From Paenibacillus sp. HW567 (GTDB taxonomy: Bacteria; Bacillota; Bacilli; Paenibacillales; Paenibacillaceae): DNA of 64,000 bases. The stretch is taken from positions 4,104,669 through 4,168,668 of the forward strand of contig NZ_KB910518.1 of assembly GCF_000374185.1 (NCBI RefSeq). Direction: 5' to 3'. The position numbers and the translations under genes were made by a program. Positions 15,957-23,976 of this stretch are shown here, piece after piece. The notes below the pieces were generated by a model, which saw nothing but the letters and a program-made list of their open reading frames with translations, did not search any database and was not told the origin of the DNA. How positions within the stretch are numbered: the stretch's first letter is position 1; every line of letters starts with the position of its first letter.

Positions 15957-16919
15957 TTACTTCCCGCTGTCCTTCACCGGCACTCCGAAATTCGGCGTGC
16001 CGTCCTCATTCCAGTGCAGGACCTGGGCGCGGGTGTGGCGGTTCGGATCGTAGAGCGGATCGCCTGTGATCTCCTTGTAGTTGCGGCAGTGGTAGATCAT
16101 CACATCCTCACCATTTTCGTTGACCGTGAAGCTGTTATGCCCCGGACCGTACTGTCCGTTCTCCTCGCTGGTCTTGAATACAGGCTCAGGGTGCTTGCTC
16201 CAGGAGACGGCATCCAGCAGATCGCTGTCTTCGTCCGCAGACAACAGTCCCATGCAGTAGTTATGATCGGTAGCGCTGGCTGAGAAGCTGATGAAAATTT
16301 TGCCGTTGCGGTTGAGAACAGCCGCACCTTCATTCACGCTGAAGCCGATGATCTCCCAAGCATACTCAGGTGTAGCGATCATCGTCTGCCGTCCGGTCAG
16401 CGTCCATGGATTCTCCATTTCCGAAATGTACAGGTTGGAATTCCCCGGAATATCCGGGTCCTTCTGGGCCCATACATAATAGAGCACTCCCTTGTGCTGA
16501 AACGCGGTGGCATCCAGGGCAAAGGTCTCCCAGGCTGTCTTGACCTGGCCCTTCTCTACCCACTTGCCTTCCAGCGGATTTGCCGACTCGTTCTCCAGCG
16601 CATACATGCGGTGATCGAACAGTCCTTCCTTGGTTTCCGTCGTTCGTGCGGCTGCGAAATAGATATACCATTTGCCGGAGATATAATGGATCTCGGGAGC
16701 CCAGATATTGGCGCTCAGCGGCCCGGTTTCGTATTTGCGCCAAGCTACAACGGGCTTTGCTTCTTTAAGCCCTTCTATAGACGCAGCCCTGCGCACCTCG
16801 ATCCGGTCATACTCCGGCACCGATGCCGTAAAGTAATAATAACCATCCGTATGCTTGTATACCCAAGGGTCGGCACGCTGCTCCACAAGCGGATTGCTGT
16901 ACTCTCTATTCTTGCACAT
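15957..16919 (-). CDS. Glycoside hydrolase family 43 protein (cytoplasmic)
   Basis: A 320-residue five-blade propeller enzyme starting MCKNREYSNPLVEQRADPWV, with AAAGGAGA upstream. The catalytic base is the Asp in the early RADPWVYK. IWAPEIHYISGKWYIYFAA and GPGHNSFTV are typical GH43 blades. No signal peptide is present, so it acts on imported oligosaccharides. Similarity in the N-terminus points towards the exo-acting arabinofuranosidase/arabinanase group (inference). The frame runs on upstream through a 51-bp repeat array, but that extension is an artefact of repeat length divisible by three. It lies in the arabinan cluster. Confidence 0.9.
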   Translation of the reverse strand: MCKNREYSNPLVEQRADPWVYKHTDGYYYFTASVPEYDRIEVRRAASIEGLKEAKPVVAWRKYETGPLSANIWAPEIHYISGKWYIYFAAARTTETKEGLFDHRMYALENESANPLEGKWVEKGQVKTAWETFALDATAFQHKGVLYYVWAQKDPDIPGNSNLYISEMENPWTLTGRQTMIATPEYAWEIIGFSVNEGAAVLNRNGKIFISFSASATDHNYCMGLLSADEDSDLLDAVSWSKHPEPVFKTSEENGQYGPGHNSFTVNENGEDVMIYHCRNYKEITGDPLYDPNRHTRAQVLHWNEDGTPNFGVPVKDSGK

Positions 16920-16938
16920 AACGGTTTCTCCTTTGGTT

Positions 16939-17045
16939 CTATTTAAATTGAACATCATATCTATCAATTGGGTCTGGTCGTAACTGCCGGGAATGTTTGG
17001 ACTTCCGGCCGATATAGCTCCGTAAGTATCCAAACTTCCCCTCCT
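16939..17045. repeat. Dispersed hairpin element, short copy
   Basis: CTATTTAAATTGAAC (16939-16953) resembles the terminal repeat of the element at 44114. The core GGGAATGTTTGGACTTCCGGCCG then follows in two parts (about 16991-17013), with the pairing arm TCCAAACTTCCC near 17029. The copy lies about 20 bases upstream of the GH43 start. Confidence 0.55.
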
Positions 17046-17223
17046 CACTTCAACAACGGCATTTCTGCCGTAATTTCTGGCCGGACCACCCGTTCTTGCT
17101 CCAACAGCAGCATTTCTACCGCTATTTCTGACCGGACCACCCGTTCTTGCTCGAACAACGGCATTTCTGCCGCTATTTCTGACCGGACCACCCAATCTTG
17201 CTTCAACAACGGCATTTCTGCGG
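17046..17223. repeat. 51-bp tandem repeat array, left part
   Basis: About 3.3 units whose consensus contains CATTTCTGCCGCTATTTCTG, then ACCGGACCACCC and TCTTGCT. The unit is 51 bp, and the array continues after the inserted IS element at about 18496. Confidence 0.9.
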
Positions 17224-17291
17224 TTAGTATAGAAAGTGGACACCATGTAAGAACATGAGATAATGAGCTTACACGAAAGAGGTGTCCGAGA

Positions 17292-17588
17292 ATGAAAGAA
17301 GTACGACAGAGCTATAATGAAGACTTCAAACGACAGACGGTACAGTTCATCCAGGGCCAAACGAAGTCGATTCCGGAGTTATCCGTGGAGCTGGGGGTCC
17401 CCGTGGGAACGCTGCGCCAATGGATGCGTAAATATCGTCAATGGAAACATGAGCCTGCAGCCGTTGGGGAAACGGTCCAGCAGCAGGCCAAGCTTTTAAA
17501 ACAACAAGAAGCAGAAATTCAGGATCTGAAAGAAGAGCTCGCCATCTTAAAAAAAGCCGTGCACATCTTCAGCAAGGAAAGAAACTAA
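17292..17588 (+). CDS. IS3-family transposase OrfA
   Basis: 98 residues. An N-terminal helix-turn-helix (SIPELSVELGVPVGTLRQWMRKY) binds the IS ends. It is followed by a leucine-zipper-like coil (LLKQQEAEIQDLKEELAILKKA). An A7G slippery run at 17549-17556 near the end is the expected site for programmed -1 frameshifting into orfB. Confidence 0.9.
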   Translation: MKEVRQSYNEDFKRQTVQFIQGQTKSIPELSVELGVPVGTLRQWMRKYRQWKHEPAAVGETVQQQAKLLKQQEAEIQDLKEELAILKKAVHIFSKERN

Positions 17589-18472
17589 CTTTCCAATTTA
17601 TCGAAGATCATCGCTCCACCTTCCGATTAGAGAAGATGTGCCAAGTCCTTCAGGTGTCAAAGAGCGGATATTACAAATGGCTAGCGCAAAAAGGTCAGGA
17701 GAATAGCATCCAGAAGCGAAGAGAGACCCTTACTTCCCGCCTCACGTGGCTTTTTCACGACCATAACGGCGTCTACGGAAGCCCTAAACTTACCGATATC
17801 CTTCGGAAGGAAGGGTGGAAGGTGTCTGAGCGCCTGGTAGGCAAGCTTATGCGGGAGCAAGGGCTTCGTTCCTGTAGCGCGCAAAAATATAAGGTGCAGA
17901 CGACAGACTCCAACCACGAGTATCCTATTGCCCCCAATCATTTGGATCAGACTTTTGTGACGACGGCTCCGAACAAGGTGTGGATGGTAGACATTACGTA
18001 TATTCGTTGCAAGGAAAGCCGGTTGTATTTAGCGAGCGTTATGGACTTGTATACTCGAAAGATCGTGGGCTGGAAGCTGTACGACCACATGAAAAAAGAA
18101 TTAGTCCTCGAAGCCTTACAGGAAGCCTATAAGGCAAAGAAACCACCGGAAGGGTTGATCCATCATTCCGACCAGGGGGCGCAGTATGCTTCTACGGAGT
18201 ACCGCGAGCAGCTCGTCACCTACAAAATGAAGGCAAGTATGAGTCGAAAGGGAAACTGTTACGATAATGCGTGTATCGAGTCGTTCCACAGTGTGCTGAA
18301 AAAAGAGTGTGTGTACCGTACCCGGTTTAAGACCAAGCAAGAAGCACAGCAGAAAATCTTTGAGTATATTGAGCTCTTTTACAACCGGAAACGCATTCAT
18401 GGTTCTTTAGGTTATCTATCACCAGACCGGTTTGAGTCCCAGTACTACAAGAATCTAAGTGCTTGCTCTTAA
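17558..18472 (+). CDS. IS3-family transposase OrfB (rve integrase core)
   Basis: The conserved OrfB N-terminus (LTFQFIEDHRSTFRLEKM) is encoded upstream of the first ATG at 17636, in the frame reached by -1 slippage. The native product is therefore an OrfAB fusion. The DDE core is present: Asp in VWMVDITYIR, Asp in HHSDQGAQYAS and Glu in CIESFHSVLKKE. The C-terminus IHGSLGYLSPDRFE is typical. The frame is intact, so the element may still be active. Confidence 0.88.
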   Translation, partial: RAHLQQGKKLTFQFIEDHRSTFRLEKMCQVLQVSKSGYYKWLAQKGQENSIQKRRETLTSRLTWLFHDHNGVYGSPKLTDILRKEGWKVSERLVGKLMREQGLRSCSAQKYKVQTTDSNHEYPIAPNHLDQTFVTTAPNKVWMVDITYIRCKESRLYLASVMDLYTRKIVGWKLYDHMKKELVLEALQEAYKAKKPPEGLIHHSDQGAQYASTEYREQLVTYKMKASMSRKGNCYDNACIESFHSVLKKECVYRTRFKTKQEAQQKIFEYIELFYNRKRIHGSLGYLSPDRFESQYYKNLSACS

Positions 18473-18495
18473 ATAGTGTCCACTTTCTTGACAGA

Positions 18496-18832
18496 GGTCC
18501 ATTTCTGCCGCTATTTCTGACCGGACCACCCGTTCTTGCTCGAACAACGGCATTTCTGCCGCTATTTCTGACCGGACCACCCGTTCTTGCTCCAACAGCG
18601 GCATTTCTGCCGCTATTTCTGACCGGACCACCCGTTCTTGCTCGAACAACGGCATTTCTACCGCTATTTCTGACCGGACCACCCGTTCTTGCTTGAACAA
18701 CGGCATTTCTGCCGCTATTTCTGACCGGACCACCCAATCTTGCTTCAACACCGGCATTTCTGCCGCTATTTCTGACCGGACCACCCGTTCTTGCTTGAAC
18801 AACGGCATTTCTGCCGCTATTTCTGATCAAAC
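18496..18832. repeat. 51-bp tandem repeat array, right part
   Basis: About 6.5 further units of the same 51-bp repeat, with small differences in the spacer (CTCGAACAACGG, CTCCAACAGCGG, CTTGAACAACGG). Together with the left part there are about ten units. Because 51 is a multiple of three, several frames stay open across the array without being genes. Confidence 0.9.
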
Positions 18833-18873
18833 CAGCCTACCTTACGGTTTCCCTTGTTTTCCCTGTTTTCAGT

Positions 18874-20373
18874 TCATTTCTTAAGCGATTGCCCTGCACT
18901 TATAGTCAGGACAACAACGGATGCCGGTGGGAGCTGGCAGGCCAGTACTCCGTCCTTCAGAGCTGCTCCATTGTATGCGGTTGGAGCAACGGTCTCCGGC
19001 GACTCGAAGGTGTTGTGGGCATTCAAGTCCGTATGGGTCAGAATTTGCCCGGTTACGGTTCCAGCCGAAATTCCGGCAAGCTCAATAGTGAGGCTTGCGC
19101 TGTCCGCATGGCTCAGATTGCAGAGGGAAATGTACAGCTTGCCGGCTTCATCGCGGGAGGCTGATGCGCTTATCTGCGGAATAGAATCCTCTCCCATGCT
19201 GTAGACCGGACTCTCAAAAGCTACCTCCAGCAGCTCATTCTCCTGATGCACCTTATACATCTCGAAGACATGGTAAGTAGGCGTTAGCAGCATTTTGTCG
19301 CCTTCGGTCAGGATCAGCGCCTGCAGTACATTCACCATTTGAGCAATATTCGTCATCCGCACACGGCTGCTGTGATTCTGGAAAATATTCAGGTGTATTC
19401 CTGCTACGAGCGCATCCCTAAGGGTGTTCTGCTGATACAGGAATCCGGGATTTGTGCCCGGCTCGGACAGGAACCAGGTTCCCCATTCATCTATAATCAA
19501 TCCTACCCGCTGCTCCGGATCGTATTTGTCCATAATCGCGGAATGACGGGTAATGAGCTCGTCCATATGGAGGGATTTCTTCATGGTCTCGAACCATTCG
19601 CCGTTATCGAAGCCAAGCGCGTAACGCTTCTCTTCCCAGCTTCCCGGGATGGTGTAGGAATGCAAGCTGAGACCGTCCATGAACTGTCCGGCTTCGCGCA
19701 TCAGCACTTCCGTCCAGTTGTAGTCGTCCACATTGGCGCCCCCGGCGATTTTATAGAGCTTGTGATCTCCATAATTACGCGCATACGTCTGGTAACGGCG
19801 ATACAGGTCTGCATAATATTCCGGACGCATGTTGCCTCCGCAGCCCCAGTTCTCGTTCCCCACGCCAAAATATGTAAGCCTCCACGGCTGCTCGCACCCA
19901 TTATCGGCACGCCAGTTCGCCATTGGAGATTCCCCGTCAAAGGTCATATACTCTACCCATTCCGACATTTCCTGAACGGTGCCGCTGCCAACATTGCCGC
20001 AGATGTACGGCTCACAATCCAGCAGCTCGCAGAGCCGGAAAAATTCATGGGTGCCAAAGTGGTTGTTCTCCACCACTCCGCCCCAGTGGGTGTTGATCAT
20101 GCGTTTGCGGGACTCGTGAAGGCCGATGCCGTCCTTCCAGTGATATTCGTCGGCGAAGCAGCCGCCAGGCCAGCGCAGCACAGGAATATCGAGCTTGCGC
20201 AGCGCGGAGATGACATCACTGCGGATGCCGTCCGTATTCGGAATAGGCGAATCCTTGCCGACCCAAATGCCTTCATAGATACATCTGCCGAGATGCTCGG
20301 CGAAATGTCCATAGATATTTTTATTGATTTTACTTTTAGGATGATCAGATTGGATGGTAAGCTTTGCAGTCAT
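18874..20373 (-). CDS. abfA: Alpha-L-arabinofuranosidase, GH51
   Basis: A 499-residue cytoplasmic GH51 enzyme. It opens with SKINKNIYGHFAEHLGRCIYEG and RWPGGCFADEYHWKDGIG, both strongly conserved. The acid/base is Glu174 in GVGNENWGCGG and the nucleophile is Glu296 in LIIDEWGTW. It releases L-arabinose from arabino-oligosaccharides. The ATG is preceded by AAGGAGAG. It follows the two permease genes on the same strand with a ~30-base gap, so it belongs to the same arabinan-import operon. Confidence 0.95.
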   Translation of the reverse strand: MTAKLTIQSDHPKSKINKNIYGHFAEHLGRCIYEGIWVGKDSPIPNTDGIRSDVISALRKLDIPVLRWPGGCFADEYHWKDGIGLHESRKRMINTHWGGVVENNHFGTHEFFRLCELLDCEPYICGNVGSGTVQEMSEWVEYMTFDGESPMANWRADNGCEQPWRLTYFGVGNENWGCGGNMRPEYYADLYRRYQTYARNYGDHKLYKIAGGANVDDYNWTEVLMREAGQFMDGLSLHSYTIPGSWEEKRYALGFDNGEWFETMKKSLHMDELITRHSAIMDKYDPEQRVGLIIDEWGTWFLSEPGTNPGFLYQQNTLRDALVAGIHLNIFQNHSSRVRMTNIAQMVNVLQALILTEGDKMLLTPTYHVFEMYKVHQENELLEVAFESPVYSMGEDSIPQISASASRDEAGKLYISLCNLSHADSASLTIELAGISAGTVTGQILTHTDLNAHNTFESPETVAPTAYNGAALKDGVLACQLPPASVVVLTISAGQSLKK

Positions 20374-20402
20374 AGTTTCTCTCTCCTTGAGAAGCTTTAT
20401 AT

Positions 20403-21317
20403 TTAGCCTTTTATCCCTGAATTCAGATTAATGGATTGAACAAAGTACTTCTGCGCGAATAGGAACAACAGCAAGGTAGGAATAATCGCCAGAATTGCTG
20501 ATCCCATCAATTGCCCGATCATACGGTAGTTTCCATAGATATCCTGCAGCAAAAGAAGTCCTGCCGTTACCGGCATTTTGTCAACATCCGTGAATACGAT
20601 AACCGGCCACAGGAAGTCATTCCATGACCCCGTGAACGAGAACAAGGCGCATACGATCAGCACCGGCTTAATCAATGGCATAATGATCGACATGTAAATT
20701 CGGTAATGACTCGCACCGTCCACATGAGCCGATTCATCGAGCTCCTTCGGGATTCCGCTCATAAACTGTCTAACCAGAAAGATATTGCCCATGCCGGCCA
20801 GACCCGGAATAATCATCGCCCAGGAGGTGTTGACCCAGCCCAATGCGTCAATAATTTTGTAGGAAGGAATCAGATTCACTACCCCGGGAAAAAATGAAAT
20901 CCCCAGCAGAGTGAAAAAGAGTGTGTCTCTTCCTCTAAATTTCATCCGCGAATAACCGTAGCCGGTTATTGAGATGACCACAACCACCAAAAACGTATGC
21001 AACGTGGCAATAAACAAGGAGTTCATGAGCCAACGCAGGATAGGAGCCGTAGAGGTGTTCTCCAAAATAGCAACAAAGTTATCAAAAATCCATTCCTTCG
21101 GAAACATCCTGAACCCCGAAGAAACTACTTCGGTCTGGGAACGGAAAGAGGTTGTGATTCCGAAAACAACAGGGATAATCCAAATTACACACAGCACGAT
21201 CAAGAACAGATACGCTATATATTTTGAAACACTTATGCCAGAACCCTTGCTCTTCCCGCTGCTTTGTCCGTTTACAAGCGGACTTTTACTGTATTGCTCT
21301 GCCACCTGGTTTGCCAT
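20403..21317 (-). CDS. ABC sugar transporter permease (MalG/AraQ-like)
   Basis: A 304-residue permease with about six membrane segments, starting after a charged cytoplasmic tail. The EAA loop that contacts the ATPase reads ESAHVDGASHYRIYMSIIMPLIKP. The C-terminus SINLNSGIKG is typical of MalG-type proteins. It pairs with the MalF-type gene upstream. No ATPase gene is nearby; such importers usually share an MsmX-like ATPase encoded elsewhere (established for Bacillus). The operon context suggests arabino-oligosaccharides. Confidence 0.92.
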   Translation of the reverse strand: MANQVAEQYSKSPLVNGQSSGKSKGSGISVSKYIAYLFLIVLCVIWIIPVVFGITTSFRSQTEVVSSGFRMFPKEWIFDNFVAILENTSTAPILRWLMNSLFIATLHTFLVVVVISITGYGYSRMKFRGRDTLFFTLLGISFFPGVVNLIPSYKIIDALGWVNTSWAMIIPGLAGMGNIFLVRQFMSGIPKELDESAHVDGASHYRIYMSIIMPLIKPVLIVCALFSFTGSWNDFLWPVIVFTDVDKMPVTAGLLLLQDIYGNYRMIGQLMGSAILAIIPTLLLFLFAQKYFVQSINLNSGIKG

Positions 21318-21370
21318 ACGGGTACACCTGCCTTTTCAATTTCAATTGCTGGGCCATGCTTGATCAATAC

Positions 21371-22255
21371 TTAAGCCGCATTACGGTTCATTACATAATA
21401 TTGCAGAGCAGAGATGACCAAGATTACCAATCCCAGCAATACCGCCATCGCCGACGCCATTCCCGCAATGGATTCTCCGTTTCCGAAAGCCAGTTGGCGA
21501 ATATACATCATCAGTACATGTGTGCTCTGATTCGGTCCGCCTTTTGTCATCATCAGCGGCTGGCCGAATACATTGAAGGCGCCTGCAGTGGTCATGACAA
21601 AGGTATAAATGAGCGGGAAACGAATGGAAGGCAACGTAATGCTCGCAAATCTGCGGATTGGTCCCGCTCCGTCTATTTCCGCTGATTCATACAAATCCTG
21701 GGCCACCCCGCTGATCGAGGCACGGTAAATAATCATGTTGCCTCCGACGCCGCCCCAGATCGTGATGATAATAATGAGAATCCAGGCATAAGGCTGGTGT
21801 GCCGGCCAGGAGACATTGGAACCGAACACGTTGCCGGCCATCCCAAGCTGCTTGTTGAAGAGAAGCAGCCAAATCAATGCGCCCGCAGAGATCGAGATCA
21901 GGCCCGGAATGTAGAGAATGGACTGGATCAGGCTTTTTCCTTTTACCTTCTTATGCTCCAGCGCAACGGCTATCAGCAGCGGAAGGATAATTAACAGCGG
22001 AACGCTCAGCAGAACAAATATGAAGGTGTTCTTCAGACCGTTGTTAAATTGCGTATGAAAAGTAGAACTGCTGTCGAAAAGGATGGTCCTATAGTTGTCC
22101 AATCCGACCCAGACCGGTTCATTCATTAAATTCCATTTCGTAAAAGACGCATATATCCCGTAGAACGTCGGCAGCAAAATAAATACAGCAAATAAGATGA
22201 TATGGGGTCCTACAAAGAAAACAGGCGCCAAATTTAATTTCTTTTTCATAGGCAT
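21371..22255 (-). CDS. ABC sugar transporter permease (MalF/AraP-like)
   Basis: A 294-residue permease starting MPMKKKLNLAPVFFVG, with AAAGGAG six bases upstream. The longer frame begins inside the intercistronic hairpin. It has six membrane segments and the EAA loop ESAEIDGAGPIRRFASITLPSIRFP. The sequence LNPVF-like first helix and the TKGGPNQSTHVLMMYI segment are characteristic. It partners the downstream MalG-type permease and the upstream lipoprotein. Confidence 0.92.
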   Translation of the reverse strand: MPMKKKLNLAPVFFVGPHIILFAVFILLPTFYGIYASFTKWNLMNEPVWVGLDNYRTILFDSSSTFHTQFNNGLKNTFIFVLLSVPLLIILPLLIAVALEHKKVKGKSLIQSILYIPGLISISAGALIWLLLFNKQLGMAGNVFGSNVSWPAHQPYAWILIIIITIWGGVGGNMIIYRASISGVAQDLYESAEIDGAGPIRRFASITLPSIRFPLIYTFVMTTAGAFNVFGQPLMMTKGGPNQSTHVLMMYIRQLAFGNGESIAGMASAMAVLLGLVILVISALQYYVMNRNAA

Positions 22256-22271
22256 TCTTTTCTCCTTTGGC

Positions 22272-22308
22272 ATGAAGCAATGTGCCGTAATCCGGCACAT
22301 TGCTTCAT
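22272..22308 (-). promoter_or_regulatory. Perfect intercistronic hairpin
   Basis: Sixteen bases (ATGAAGCAATGTGCCG, 22272-22287) pair perfectly with 22293-22308 around a five-base loop. It lies between the binding-protein and permease genes and has no T-run. This fits an mRNA-stabilising or partially terminating stem that lets the binding protein be made in excess. Confidence 0.7.
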
Positions 22309-22329
22309 ACAATCATTTCCGTTTCTGTT

Positions 22330-23571
22330 TTACTTGGCGGCTCCGCCCGTTCCTTCGGCGATTTTATCCTCTACGAATTTTTGCATTGTTTTCAAGGTTT
22401 CATCAATATCAACGTTGCCGCGGACAATATCCCCGCAATACGTATCAATTGCTTCGGCAATGTATGGATAGTATTCATAAGTGTAGATGTAGAGAGATTT
22501 AATTTCTTTTTCATTGGATGTGAAGAAGGACTGCATGTAGTTCTTGAATTCCGGACTTTCGTTAACCTTCTTACTGGCTACGATTTGTCCCGCTTTGGCC
22601 CACTCAATTGAATTCTCGCGGATGTATTCCAGGAATTTGCCGATGCCTGCTACCTTTTCCTCGGATCTGTCTTTATTCTTCAGCATAGCGAACATGTGGG
22701 AAGAGGATCTGTTGGTGAACTTATCCGCGGTTGGCGAATACACGTTGGTTACACCGAAGTTGAGGCCCTCTACCTTGGCATGTGCCGTTGAGCTCCATGT
22801 ACCGTCTGTGGAGAACAGCACTTTTCCGGATTGGAACATCAGGTATCCGTCTTCGCCAAATGGCGTCATCAGACCGGCATCGTTGATTTTCTTCACATTT
22901 TCAAAGGCTTGCTTCATTACCGGAGTGTCAACGGCAGGCTTGCCGTTCTCCTGGATATCACCGCCGAGATCCTGAACCTGCCCAAGAATTACCCAGCCGA
23001 GCAACGCGTCATTTACGACATAATCGCCTTCCTGCATTTTGCCTTGCAAGGACAGCATTTCATCAATGGTAACGACATTATCATCGAGGAAGGATTCCGC
23101 ATTGTACTTCTTGAGCAAATCTTTATTGTAGTACATTACGTTACTGTGAATATCGAGAGGTACGGAATACTGGGTTCCGTCAATGGTTCCGGTTGACCAG
23201 GCCTGCGGCAGGTAATTCTCCTGCTTGATTTCAGGCTGTGCCGTTGTTACTGCTGTCATTGGCTCCAGTTGACCCTGCTTAACATATCCGGGAATCCGGT
23301 CAGCGTGGATAATCGACAAATCCGGCACGCCTTTACCGGAGTTCAGAACCGTAGAAATCTTTGTATACATATCCGCAGTGACTACATGCTTTACTTTAAT
23401 CTCCGGGTTTGTCGCATTGTAGTCCTTCACGAGTTGATCCATGTAAGCACCGTCATCACCGGTAAGCGGCGTCCAGAACGTAATCGTCTTTTTGTCATCG
23501 TTCCCGCAGCCTGCCAATAATGTTGATAAAAGAACAAGCGATAATAATGATAAACCCCACTTTTTCTTCAC
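22330..23571 (-). CDS. ABC sugar-binding lipoprotein
   Basis: A 413-residue solute-binding protein from a GTG start with TAGGAGGA upstream. The signal peptide ends in the lipobox LLAGC (Cys at about residue 22), so it is lipid-anchored outside the membrane. The body is of the family-1 sugar-binding type (ITFWTPLTGDDGAYMDQLVKDYNATNPEIKV). It is the first gene of the arabinan import operon (binding protein, two permeases, GH51, GH43). It probably binds arabinan oligosaccharides (inference). Confidence 0.93.
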   Translation of the reverse strand: MKKKWGLSLLSLVLLSTLLAGCGNDDKKTITFWTPLTGDDGAYMDQLVKDYNATNPEIKVKHVVTADMYTKISTVLNSGKGVPDLSIIHADRIPGYVKQGQLEPMTAVTTAQPEIKQENYLPQAWSTGTIDGTQYSVPLDIHSNVMYYNKDLLKKYNAESFLDDNVVTIDEMLSLQGKMQEGDYVVNDALLGWVILGQVQDLGGDIQENGKPAVDTPVMKQAFENVKKINDAGLMTPFGEDGYLMFQSGKVLFSTDGTWSSTAHAKVEGLNFGVTNVYSPTADKFTNRSSSHMFAMLKNKDRSEEKVAGIGKFLEYIRENSIEWAKAGQIVASKKVNESPEFKNYMQSFFTSNEKEIKSLYIYTYEYYPYIAEAIDTYCGDIVRGNVDIDETLKTMQKFVEDKIAEGTGGAAK

Positions 23572-23976
23572 ACTTTTTCCTCCTAATGAAATAATGTAGT
23601 GAATTACATAAGCGATTACCCCTCATTTCGCATATTAGTTAAATAATTAAAAAATGTTTGAATGTATTCGCTTACAGTTATAAAATAGCATATATAAACC
23701 TGAAAGTAAACACAAAAATATAAAACTATTTATATACATTCAAACTAAACATAAAAAAAGCGTATTTTCTGAAATAATTCGCTTGTTTTCAGATATTAAT
23801 CCCCTTTTTTATTCAAATAAATATAAAAATAAAATTAAGATCACTCTAGATTATATCTTAATTTTAATTATATATAACAAATAAAGGAAGGAGGCTTTCC
23901 TTTTTAGATCAATTAGTTTATAATTTTATAAAATAGTTTTTTTCTAATGACGTTTGCGGAGGAAGGTACTGAAACT
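23572..23976. promoter_or_regulatory. AT-rich divergent control region of the arabinan operon
   Basis: About 400 very AT-rich bases between divergent genes. A sequence close to a catabolite-responsive element lies at 23663-23676; the minus-strand sequence TGTAAGCGAATACA has one mismatch to the consensus. GCG-containing inverted sequences near 23760-23785 and the TGTAGTGAATTACA near 23597 could be regulator sites. Specific promoters could not be assigned with confidence. Confidence 0.5.

Larger units (their letters stand above)
17224..18495 (+). mobile_element. IS3-family insertion sequence
   Basis: The element has imperfect terminal inverted repeats: AGTATAGAAAGTGGACAC at 17226-17243, and the complement of TGTCAAGAAAGTGGACAC at 18476-18493. 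The inner 13 bases are identical. It carries overlapping orfA and orfB of the IS3 type. It is inserted into the 51-bp repeat array. A clear target duplication cannot be read, because both flanks carry the same repeated sequence. Exact ends are uncertain by a few bases. Confidence 0.88.

Noticed and set aside
16920..17360. N-terminal extension of the GH43 frame with repeated RNSGRNAVVRARTGGPV peptides
   Set aside because: It is produced by the 51-bp repeats staying in frame; the ATG at 16919 has a strong ribosome site and the family begins there.
18327..18830. Repeat proteins on the minus strand over the right-hand 51-bp array
   Set aside because: No ribosome site, overlap with orfB and identical open frames on both strands show a composition effect of the repeat length.
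17046..18832. CRISPR array
   Set aside because: Units are directly adjacent without unique spacers, 51 bp long, and no cas genes are present.
19339..20406. Long plus-strand frame of 355 residues
   Set aside because: It is the complement of the GH51 gene and shows no known protein features.
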